Source: Nemertoderma westbladi
Taxonomy: Eukaryota; Xenacoelomorpha; Nemertodermatida; Nemertodermatidae
DNA length: 40,253 bases
Direction: 5' to 3'
Assembly: GCA_032718475.1 (NCBI GenBank)
Contig: JAUCBJ010001960.1
Location: 1 to 40,253, forward strand
Shown here: piece by piece, positions 10,100 to 19,098 of the stretch
Position numbering within the stretch: the first letter of the stretch is position 1
Layout: every line of letters starts with the position of its first letter
Made by a program: the position numbers and the translations under genes
Notes under the pieces: generated by a model
Seen by the model: the letters and a program-made list of their open reading frames with translations, nothing else
Database searches by the model: none
What the model was told of the DNA's origin: nothing

Positions 10100-12063
10100 C
10101 CCTTTCCGGCCGACTGTATATTTTTGTATACACTGAATTTATTTCACTACGAATTGCATAATTTTAACTAATTATAGTTGGTTTCATCCAATTGAGGCAC
10201 TATCACACTTCCTTTACTTATAAATTACCGATTCTGATTGGATAATTGTAGTAGAAGGCTTCAATGAACGATTTTAGATGCCGTGTTTTCAGGTATTGAC
10301 ATGATGACTACCTGGCATAGGAAAGATGGTTATTTAAATGCTTTGGCAAAGCGATATTGAGAATTTTGATTGGGTATTCCAAAGATGGATTGTCCAATGA
10401 GATAATAATACTTCCAGGATAAACTTTACAGTACAGGTAGGCTGGTAGTGTTATTGATAAACCACTGTATACATTTGTCTACGTTAGGTTTATAAAGTTG
10501 GGGAGTAGAAGTGGTGCAGCCACAGTTGTGGAGTAGATGTGGTGCAGCACCGTTGGGGAGTAGATGTGATTCAGCCACCGTTTGTGTGATGTGGTGCTTC
10601 CACCATTGGGGTGTGTGTAGGCCTAGATGTGGTGCAGCCACCATGGGGAGTAGATGTTGACCATAGGATAGTAGAGGTGATGCAGCCACCATTGTGGATA
10701 GATGTGGTGCAGTCGCCATTGGAGAGTAGATGTGGAACAGCCTCCATTGGGGAGTAGATGTGGCGTAGCCACCATAGGGGTGTAGATGTTGACCATTGGG
10801 CCTTGGGAGTAGATGTGATGCAGCCACTATTGGGGAGTAGATGTGGTACATCCACCACCGTAGGGGTGTAGATATGGTGCAGCCACCATTGGAGAGTAAA
10901 TCTGGCGCACCCACCATTGGGGAGTAGATGTGGTGCAGCCACCATTGGGGAGTAAATCTGGCGCACCCATCATTTGGGAGTAGATGTGGTGCAGCCACCA
11001 TTGATGAGTAGATGTGGTGCAGCCACCATTGGGGAGTAGATGTGGTGCAGCCACCATTGATGAGTAGATGTGGTGCAGCCACCATTAGGGAGTAGATGCT
11101 GACCATTGATGAGTAGATGTGGTGCAGCCACCATAGTGGAGTAGATGTTAACCATTGGGCCTTGGTAGTAGATGTGATTCAGCCACCATTGGGGAGTAGA
11201 TGTGGTGCAGCCACCATTGATGAGTAGATGTGGTGCAGCCACCATTGGGGAGTAGATGCTGACCATTGATGAGTAGATGTGGTGCAGCCACCATAGTGGA
11301 GTAGATGCTGAGCATTGATGAGTCGATGTGGTGTAGCCACCATATGGAGTAAATGTTGACCATTGGGGAGTAGATGTGGTGTAGCCACCATATGGAGTAG
11401 ATGTTAACCATTGGGCCATGGGAGTAGATATGATTCAGCCACCATTGGGGATTAGATGTGGTGCAGCCACCGTTGGGGAGTAGATGTAGTACACCCACAG
11501 TAAACAGGCAGGGCAGATAGACATACAAACAGTTGAAAAAAGTTAGTCGAAACTGTTTTTTTCAAACTTGAACAAAACTGACAGAAAAAAACATTCACTG
11601 TATAATTCTTCATTTTAAGTTTTTTGTCGCACTGTGTTGCTTTTAAACAACGTGTGTTGTGAAAACACACAAAATTATAAAATTTTGGCATTTTGGCAAA
11701 TTTCAAAGTATTGACAGCTTTTCATTCCGAAAAAACATAATTTAAATTTTTTTCATTAAAATTGCCTGCTCGTTGCATGTTTTGTTTATTCTCTATATTA
11801 TATATATATATATAGAATATACTTACTATACGATGTATGTATGTAAGTAAGTACGTACAATCTAGAGTTCGTATACAAAAGTATACATTGGGAACATGTT
11901 TCATATACCTAACGTATACTTTTGTATACAATAAAAAAAACAACATTGGAAATAATTTTTTGAAAATTTTTTCATCGAAAATTATTATTTGGTGTATAAT
12001 TAACCCATTAACAAGACCAACCAATTTTTTTTCCTAAATTAAATTAATTCAGGCCGGAAAGGG
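10100..12063. mobile_element. piggyBac-like non-autonomous transposon, nested in BEL-1 gag
   Basis: A 1,964-bp insert with perfect 12-bp terminal inverted repeats (CCCTTTCCGGCC at 10100-10111 and its complement at 12052-12063) flanked on both sides by TTAA. BEL-2 has continuous gag sequence at the corresponding place, which shows the insertion is secondary. No transposase is visible, so it is non-autonomous. It carries a 28-bp minisatellite of about 1 kb. Subterminal short palindromes around GTATACTTTTGTATAC occur at 11871-11886 and about 11914-11930, with a relative near the left end (10115-10132). Confidence 0.88.
10497..11495. repeat. 28-bp minisatellite inside the piggyBac-like element
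   Basis: About 35 diverged copies of a 28-bp unit containing GTAGATGTGGTGCAGCCACCATT, some in shortened or variant forms such as GATGCTGACCATTGATGAG. All long minus-strand frames here (THQWWLHHIYS-type repeats) are products of the array. Confidence 0.93.
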
Positions 12064-12067
12064 TTAA

Positions 12068-12362
12068 TGGTGCTATTAATGTAAACGCGGCTAATGTAGG
12101 TGGTCCGACCAGCGGGGGCCTGGTAGGCCACAGAGCTAGTGTGCAGGGAGTAGCGGGGGTGAGAGACCCCGAGCGGGGCCTGGTAGGCCACGTAGTTAGT
12201 ACGCAGGGAGTAGGGGGGTTGAGTCAACCCGACGCGAGCCTGCCAGGCAACGCAGTGATAGAGGGAGAGGCGGGGGTGAATAGACCCAGCCGTAGTGGAG
12301 TTAGTGCGTCGACTAGAGAGGGGTGTAGAAGTGAAGTAAGAGATAGTGAAGTGATCGAATTT
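12068..12362 (+). pseudogene. BEL-1 gag, repeat region after the nested insertion
   Basis: Continues gag after the piggyBac-like insert (NGAINVNAA matches NGAININAA of BEL-2). Contains three diverged copies of a roughly 60-bp unit encoding GLVGHVVSTQGVGGLSQPD-type repeats, then a Ser/Arg-rich segment (NRPSRSGVSASTREGC). It ends abruptly at about 12362, where a deletion of some 2.8 kb relative to BEL-2 (about 24290-27063) joins gag directly to the protease-RT linker through a short AT-rich filler. Confidence 0.75.
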
Positions 12363-12365
12363 AAA

Positions 12366-13479
12366 TGGTTCTACGGGTGGACGCTGAGCGGCCCAATCAG
12401 GAGTAAGATACCATTTAGGATGTCGGAGAGATCAGGATGCATGTTCGCGGGAACTATGCGAGAAATGGGAGATGAGGGAGCGGAGGAGCGGATGAAATGC
12501 GACGAGGGGCGGTATACCATAGGAATGGTATGGAAGCTACCGAAGCTACCGTTACCCGACAATAAAGGGATGGTACTCATGAGGCTTCGTAAGTTGAAGC
12601 AGATGCTAAAACGGAGCCCCGAGAAGAATGAGTACATTCACAAAACAATCAGAAAGTATGTCGAGAAAGGGGTTACCGGTCGACGAACTGAACACGGACA
12701 GGACCTAATACCTACCACTTCACGTGGCTCTAGATCCGAAGAAAGGTAAACTGCCGATGGTAGTTGACGCATCGGCTAAGACCAACGGCAAATGCCTAAA
12801 CGATTATCTGCTAGAGGGTCCCAATATCTACAACTCAGGGATCGAGGTCCTACTGAGATTCAGAAATGGGAGGCACGCCTTCACCTGTGACATTGAAGGC
12901 ATGTTCAATCAAGTCCGTGTGACGGAGGAGGATAGTGACAGCCAGCGCTTTCTATGGTACAACGGCGACGAGGAACCGTCGACAATACCGATGTACAAGA
13001 TGGTGGTGCAGAATATGGGGGCCAAGTCGTCCTCATTTACGACGACTGTGGCTGTGAGGGACACAGTAGAGGGGAAAGAAGAGAGATACAGTGCCAAAGC
13101 CGTCGATATGATTCGACGCGGCTTCTGTGTAGATGACGGGATGGAGTCTTGAAACACGGTTAATGAACTACTGGATACAGGGCGCGAGGTTCACGACATC
13201 CTGAAAGGATCCGGGTTTAACCTGACCAAGTTCCAGTCCAGCTCGGAAGAGTTTATGAGAGCCATAGAGGACAGGAGGCCAGAGTCGACCATGGATAATC
13301 CCACGACAGCCAAGGGACAGGACATGGCGAACAAGGACAGGACATGGCACAGGACATGGTTCCAGCAGAAGGCGTTAGGGATTGTGTGGAACCGAGAGAC
13401 AGACGAGTTCGAGTACCAGCTGAGCCAGGAGGGCGCGGACATCCACACAAAGAGGGGCTATGTATTGTACATAGCAAGG
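12366..13479 (+). pseudogene. BEL-1 pol: reverse transcriptase and connection
   Basis: Begins with the typical BEL/Pao linker GWTLSGPIRSKIPF, has an internal deletion of about 100 bp relative to BEL-2 (after EMGDEGAEE), a frameshift near 12670, then the RT core: LDPKKGKLPMVVDASAK, CLNDYLLEGPN, the motif A aspartate in FTCDIEGMFNQV, QRFLWYNGDE, and the catalytic pair in RRGFCVDDGMES. An in-frame TGA at 13150-13152 is followed in the same frame by the usual C-terminal RT sequence (GSGFNLTKFQSS, ALGIVWNRETDEFEY). The residue before VDD is Cys, where BEL/Pao elements usually have Tyr. RNase H is missing: from about 13480 the sequence leads into an integrase C-terminus. Confidence 0.85.
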
Positions 13480-14065
13480 GGCGGAGAACGAGTTGGCAGA
13501 GGCCTTGGACATCCTGGAAGGGGAGGAAGTCAGGGCAGCCATGAGGAAATGACAGGTGAAGTGGGAGAGAAGGACGCCGTATGCTCCGCATTCTCTAGGA
13601 TGCGTCGAGAGACTCGTGGGTAGTTCCAAGCATCTGATGACGAAGTTGATGAACATCCACATGGTGACAGAAGATGTACTAAGGACGGTACTAGCTAAGT
13701 GTGAGGGTATCATTGATAGCAGACCGCTATACCCAGAAAATGATGACCCAGAATCATTAGATGTGCTGACACCCAGTCACTTTCTAATGGAGAGGCCAGC
13801 GACCATCGACATGCGGGGTGTAGACCCAGACGATATACACTCCCGACAAAGTTGGAAAGTCGCTAAGGCAATAAGCGCGGAATACTGGAGGAGGTGGGTC
13901 GAGGAATATCTACCCACACTTCATAGGAGGAGCAAGTGGAGAAATACCACTAGGAAGTTGAAGAAGGGTGATCTGGTGATCATCACGGACGATACCATCA
14001 TCAACAACCAATGGAGATTGGCAAGAGTAGTGGACACTTACTCCGACGAGGACAGAAGAGTCTGA
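13480..14065 (+). pseudogene. BEL-1 pol: integrase C-terminal region
   Basis: In the 13556-14065 frame: SLGCVERLVGSSKHLMTKLM, then CEGIIDSRPLYPENDD and LTPSHFLMERP, RQSWKVAKAISAEYWRRWVEEYLP, RRSKWRNTTRKLKKGDLVII, and WRLARVVDTYSDEDRRV. These match the order of the BEL/Pao integrase end plus the DUF5641-like C-terminal domain. The zinc-binding and DDE catalytic core upstream are absent; 13480-13560 (ILEGEEVRA... KWERRTPYAP) is the deletion scar region. The stop is TGA just after RRV. Integrase normally inserts the cDNA; this copy cannot. Confidence 0.85.
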
Positions 14066-14359
14066 TCGGTAGAAGTGCAGATAGGTGGTAAGATAGGAGC
14101 GAAAGATAGGAAAACCTATAGGAGGGCTGTAGGAAAGTGCTGCCTACTAAAGGACGCACCGTAGAGTTTAGTCGTCCAAGTGTTGGACTGAGGGGGGTGG
14201 GATTGAGGGCGAGACGCCCTTCCCACACACAAATATAAAAATATAAAAAAAAAAAATAATTAAAATAATAGAGAAAGAGAGGAAGAGAAAGGAAAGTAAT
14301 AGTACATAGTAGGTATGTAGTAAGTAAGTAGGCAGATAGAAGTTAGTAAGAGTTAGTAT

Positions 14360-14830
14360 TAGCAGTAAGAGGGTATGTAGTACCGTTAGTTAGTTAGTTA
14401 GTTAGTAGTAAGAGGGTACGTAGTACCGTTAGTTAGTTAGTTAGTTAGTAGTAAGAGGGTACGTAGTACCGTTAGTTGGAGAGTTAGTTAGTAGTAAGAG
14501 GGTACGTAGTACCGTTAGTAGGAGAGTTAGTGGAGTTAGTTAGTTAGTAAGAGGGTACATAATACCGGTAGTAAGAGTTAGAGGAGTTAGTAAGAGGGTA
14601 CGTAGTACCGGTAGTAAGAGTTAGAGGAGTTAGTAAGAGGGTACGTAGTACCGGTAGTAAGAGTTAGTGGAGTTAGTAAGAGGGTACGTAGTACCGTTAG
14701 TAGTAAGAGTTAGTAGAGAAGTTAGTAAGAGGGTACGTAGTACCGTTAGTAGTAAGAGTTAGTAGAGAAGTTAGTAAGAGGGTACGTATAGTACCGTTAG
14801 TAGTAAGAGTTAGCGGTAGAAGGGTATATA
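14360..14830 (+). repeat. Inter-ORF tandem array with palindromic GGTAC-GTA-GTACC core
   Basis: At least ten units of about 40-50 bp, each with AGAGGGTACGTAGTACCG followed by GTTAGTTAGTTAG or AAGAGTTAG spacers. The core is a short palindrome (GGTAC GTA GTACC). The array sits between the integrase end and the extra ORF. BEL-2 has lost this region, so its generality cannot be judged here. Confidence 0.85.
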
Positions 14831-15279
14831 GTATACAGTAAGAGTTAGTAAGAGTTGGTAGAAATTAGTCAGTAGAGTTAGTAGTGAGTAGCGAGAGGGG
14901 GGCATGTGGGTACAGCTGGACAGATCGTGTAGGCCACACGAGATATACTGCTGTACTGCACAAGCCCATAGAGTAGGCCAGAATATGGATTAGAATAGAA
15001 ATAATCAATTAGTAAACTCATAGCACAGTCATAGAATTAAAATAAATATTAGAAATTAGAAATTAGACAAATTATGGTAACAGTAAGAAAAATATTCCAG
15101 AACATAATTAAAGGTAAATAAACGGACAGAATTACGAATAGGAAAATTAGGCAATAAACTAACATTCAGCAAGAGATAGGGCATTATCGGACTGCATAAA
15201 CCATCCTAACTTCATCACTCATCTGTATTGCACCTTAGCAAGGCACCACCTTATAGGTGAGCGATTGGGAGAGTTCGAA
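14831..15279 (+). other. Leader region of the extra ORF
   Basis: Non-coding. A candidate 3' splice site is visible: branch-point-like CCTAAC at 15205-15210, a pyrimidine-rich stretch, and AG at 15237-15238. The first good ATG of the next ORF is 42 bp downstream. If used, it would allow a spliced subgenomic mRNA, as for envelope ORFs of other retroelements; this is inference. Confidence 0.4.
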
Positions 15280-17884
15280 ATGGCGGAGAAACTTGTTCGA
15301 AAGAGAAAGGCGGAGTTGGGAGGAAAGGAGATACTGGTGGATTTCACCGAGAGGCATCCGGAAGAGAAGACGAGGGGATACTACGAGCGGTTAGAGAGGG
15401 GTCATAAAGCGCGAGCGCTGCAGGACCATTTCAGGGAGGTGCACGAACAGCGGCTGGTCGGGACCTACGGGACACCGTTGCTAGACAACGCAATCTTCGA
15501 GCATTTCCACTATGTGGTGAAGGGAGACGAGGCGAAGTTCGGGATACCGAAGTATCCAAAGGAACAACTGAGAAAGGACTGGAAGAGGTTCGTAGAGTCC
15601 GTCAGCAGGGGAGGATACATGGTCCTAGACGATGAGGGGACCATGGAGGACGAGGAAGGTTCGAGGAGAGGCTTGGCGGGGTCGGCCAGAACCATACTCC
15701 TGCATTTGGCCGCGCCAAATGGGGACATTTTCCTATTCGACCTGGGAACGTATGGGAAGGAGAACGGGCCGAAGTTGAACCGGTTGCCAAAGGCGGTACA
15801 AACCCTAGTAAGAGAGAAGTCAACGATAAAGGTGGGATTGGCGATCCGCGACGATGCGGAGAGAATCATCGGTCCGGACACCCCCAACCTCCTGGACATG
15901 CAGACGGTCTACATGGCTATGACAGCGCCAGACGGGTTGGGACTAGTAGAGAACGCAGGCCATTCTGGAACGGTGGTGATGGGCCAGCTAATGGGGCTCG
16001 TATGTCACAAACCAATGGACTGGAGTAGATTCAGAGAGGAGTATGGAGCGGAATTGGCAAACTCGCTGAAGTGGGGAGCGAGACCGGGGAAACAAGAGGT
16101 GTATCAATTCCGGAGATGAGCGATAAAGGTATATCAGAAGCGATATATCCTGCAGGAGGACTTGATAATGATAGGTTTGCTAAACCTATTCATGACCGTG
16201 GTTATCGAGAGAGAACCAACGGCATTCCTGTTATCGGGATCACCCCTGAACTACAGAAGAGCCTTCAAAACGGCTTTCGAGGGTCTGGTAGACCACCCGG
16301 GGCTGAAGGGCGAGTCGGTATATTATAACTGCCGATATCTAGTAGACGGGGAGGTGGATACGCCATATCAGAGGTGGGAGCAGCTAGAGGCGGATAGACG
16401 AGAGGCGAAGCGATTGGAAGAAATCGCTAGGCGAGACAGGAGGGAGGCAGAAGAAAGGGAGGAGGAAGCAAGAAGAGAGAGCTATGGATTTGAGGAACAG
16501 GCGGCCTTAGACGAGCTACACTGGACATCAGGGAGTTCGGGCGAGTCTCTAGGGCGAGAATTGGGGTGGACGGTGGGATCACCGAAACAGTCGACATCGG
16601 GAATGCAGGCGACGCCCATACCAGCGGGCGCCGAGGGCGATTTCACGCGGAGGTGGCCAGGGGAATTGGAAGGATGGAGAGTCACTGGCGAGAGCCAAGG
16701 TAGGAAGGGTCACAGTGGATCCACCGGGATACCGGGATTGGAGCCACTCACAGAGGAGGACGAGGATGACGACGAGTTCGGAGAGATGCCACCCATTGGG
16801 AGAATCGGCCACTCGGACATGGACTGGGTTGGCGGGAGGGTGGTGATGGCCAGCGGGGCGAGGGCCTTCTGGGATTGACCCGGCAAGCGGGCCTGGGTGC
16901 ATGAGGAGCCGGCGATGGATTTCGCGGGGAGCACCATCAGGTTGGGCAAGCAACCGGGGACGGCACCACGGGTAGTATTCGGAGAGACGATGCCTGGGCG
17001 GGGCGAGGAGATATACGTGGACAGGGACGCTAACGTCCAGAAGTTCGCTTACCAGCGACTCCACAGACCGAGGAGATCGCTTGGGACGAAAGACAACATG
17101 GGGCGGGAGGCATTGGTACTCGGCTGCGATTACTGCGGGAGGCAAACTCACCAGGAAAGGAGCTGCTTGTACCGATTCCAGAAAGGGACTAGTTGTCTCT
17201 ACTGCCGCGAGTTGAGCCACAGGATGGGGGCGTGTCCACGGTTGCACAACCGGTGTTCTAAGTGCAACTTCCGGGGGCACTACGGACGCCAGTGCGACTG
17301 GATGGACGACGAGGAGAAGTTTAGGATTTTCGAGGAGTGGGCCAATGTCGGCGCCATGACCCGACAGCGGATGAAGGCCCAGGAATTCCGGTGGGGCTTC
17401 TTTAATATCAACCAGGAGGCCCACCTGGAGATCATTAAACGGAGACTTCCGTTTACCTATCAGGAGGTGTCATCCGCGGCGTCGTATGCCGGAGTGATAA
17501 ATACGAAGAGGTATTTGGACAGGTGGACACCACAGAACCGAGGAGAGTTCAGAGATTTTCTTGGCGGAGCATGTGCCGCGGGCAATGAAAGTGATCCTAT
17601 GGGACGCCACTAGGGGGAAACAACAGGGCCATTCGGAGGGGCCACCCGCGAAGCGATACCGGGAGCTGATAACACCAGCGCCCAAGGAGTCGACGACGGG
17701 AATCAGTAGAGAGGTGACGGCAAGGGTCAGGAGTCTGAAAGGAGATAAGACCAAGGGAGCGGCAGCGGCCAGGAAACGACCGAGGGAGGAGGACGACAGA
17801 GGGAAGGAGTTGAGATGGTTCCCAAAGTCGGGTGGAACGAACTATAACTTGGGTGTGGAGATGCCTGGAAGGCGCCACATGTGA
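15280..17884 (+). pseudogene. Extra BEL ORF: 3'-5' exonuclease-like domain, coiled coil, three zinc knuckles
   Basis: Start: ATG 15280 in context GAAATGG. The same frame runs to 17556 with only two stops, TGA at 16117-16119 (codon 280) and 16876-16878 (codon 533); a T too many at 17556-17559 shifts the frame, and the protein then ends at 17882-17884, about 867 codons. Exonuclease-like part, about residues 80-310: motif I MVLDDEG (D117, E119), LLHLAAPNGDIFLFDLG, motif II KVGLAIRDDAERI (D192, as in RNase D/WRN), LLDMQTVYM, KWGARP, and a possible motif III Y289/D294 just after the first TGA, with spacing one residue longer than usual. Charged coiled coil about 365-401. Three CX2CX4HX4C knuckles: C616-C629, C639-C652, C659-C672. 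A basic C-terminus with KRPREEDDRGK could be a nuclear signal. BEL-2 keeps the last about 125 codons. Proposed role (inference): nucleic-acid-binding exonuclease acting on element RNA or cDNA. Confidence 0.72.
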
Positions 17885-18510
17885 AGTAATACGAACTCCT
17901 AAGTGCAAATTTAATTAAAAGTGCAATTAGTATGTACGTATGTAGTAATCATTAGTTTAGTCAAATAGAAAATACAATCAAAGTAAGTACTATAGTCATA
18001 TAACCTTTTCCAATTAGCTACTGGAACTGGGGACCAATTGACTATGACAGGACGGGGCATTGGACGACTTCACACTTCTTGAGTGCGACGGCACAGGAGG
18101 GGAGGGTGAGGCTCGTCAGGAGTGAGTGGGTTAGTTAGAGGTTGAGTATAGAACGTGTGGAGGGAAGGCGAGTGCAATTCAAGTGTGGGGGGGGGAGGAG
18201 TAAGAGAGTTAGAGTGGAGGAAAGTTAGAGTCAGTTAGAGCGGAGTTAGAGTGGAGAGAGTAGTGAGGAAGCAAAATTGTGTGAGAAATCCACAATCGTC
18301 CCGACACGGGACGCCAGATGTCTTGGTGCAAGGTAGACGAAGTTGCACCAAGAGAGGGTAGCAATATCATACCCATAGGGAGCGGCCTGGAAAGCCAGCT
18401 TCGAGAAAAGAACTCCACCTCACACCCGATAGTACATCGGGATCCAGCGGAATTGAAGCGCACTTGTTGGTGATGCTATCTTCTCACCGGGAAGATAGCA
18501 TGGGGGGGAG
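17885..18510 (+). other. BEL-1 3' untranslated region
   Basis: Non-coding and G-rich, conserved in BEL-2 (28697-29389). Contains a 9-bp G run (18187-18195), an 11-bp perfect inverted repeat at 18321-18331/18343-18353 present only in BEL-1, the conserved hairpin 18473-18501 and the polypurine tract. Confidence 0.8.
18473..18510 (+). promoter_or_regulatory. Hairpin plus polypurine tract before the right LTR
   Basis: A perfect 11-bp stem (ATGCTATCTTC at 18473-18483, complement at 18491-18501) with loop TCACCGG, followed immediately by GGGGGGGAG (18502-18510), the expected primer for plus-strand DNA synthesis, ending at the LTR boundary. BEL-2 has the identical stem with one loop change. Confidence 0.8.
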
Positions 18511-19098
18511 TGTGAGCGGATTCAATTCCGCCCACCACCCCATAAAGTTGGGAAGTGGCACCTTTTAGCAATATTGGGGATACGAGGTTAATCCCCAATT
18601 AACCTTGTATCACACACCCAGTAAACGGGGACAACAAACCCCGAAGGGCCACACACAAAGGGAGGTCAGAGGTTAAACCTCTGGGAGGGGAAAGTAACAG
18701 CAGTGGGGGGGGGGGGGGACACTCCCACAGAGTTGAGGGCGAGAATTAGGTTATTGGCCAATGAGAGCCAAGAAACGCATCCGCTAGGTACAATGGCCAT
18801 AAGTAATGTAGCTAATCAATATATATATTACCGGTCAGTGCCCAACATTCAGTTATCTCAGTTGATCAGGGCAGTAAGGTGACACTTTATACCGTCACTG
18901 CCGTCACCAATTATTATTCTGTATTACTGATTTACCGACACTGTGCTATCTGTATTACATTATCATTGTATACTATATATTACCATCAAAGTTTATCAAC
19001 AATATCGGAACAACAAACCCTTCCTTTTCCAATCACACGGTGTGGCCCTGACGCGTAAATAAACCAAAACTCGGTCGGGATCCTCTGATCCCGTCACA
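18511..19098 (+). repeat. BEL-1 right LTR
   Basis: 588 bp, TGTGAG...GTCACA. Differs from the left LTR by about ten substitutions and a longer G run at 18705-18718. One change lies in the hairpin stem (C to T) and converts a G-C pair to a G-T wobble, keeping the fold. Confidence 0.95.

Larger units (their letters stand above)
7777..19098 (+). mobile_element. BEL-1: BEL/Pao LTR retrotransposon (defective, with extra 3' ORF)
   Basis: Bounded by two direct LTRs (7777-8359 and 18511-19098) that start TGTGAG and end GTCACA, differ at roughly ten positions plus a poly-G length difference, and are flanked by the duplication ACTAT. Order inside: gag remnant, a nested piggyBac-like element (10100-12063), gag repeats joined by a deletion to the protease-RT linker, RT, connection region, integrase C-terminus, a tandem array, then a large extra ORF with exonuclease-like and zinc-knuckle domains, a 3' UTR, a polypurine tract and the right LTR. 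Compared with BEL-2 it lacks the Gag core, the CCHC knuckle and the protease. RNase H and the integrase catalytic core are also absent. It cannot be autonomous as it stands. Confidence 0.96.

Noticed and set aside
10426-11528. Long minus-strand frames rich in Trp, His and Ser
   Set aside because: Produced by the 28-bp minisatellite inside the piggyBac-like element.
16579-17424. 281-codon minus-strand frame opposite the extra ORF
   Set aside because: A shadow of the plus-strand exonuclease/zinc-knuckle ORF; the homologous part is coding on the plus strand in both elements.
15280-17884. Envelope gene interpretation of the third BEL ORF
   Set aside because: No signal peptide, transmembrane segment or fusion-like region is visible; nuclease-like motifs and zinc knuckles are present instead.
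17919-17933. AAAAGTGCAATTAGT shared by the BEL 3' UTRs and 31138-31152
   Set aside because: Only 15 bp of identity in AT-rich sequence with unrelated flanks; likely chance.
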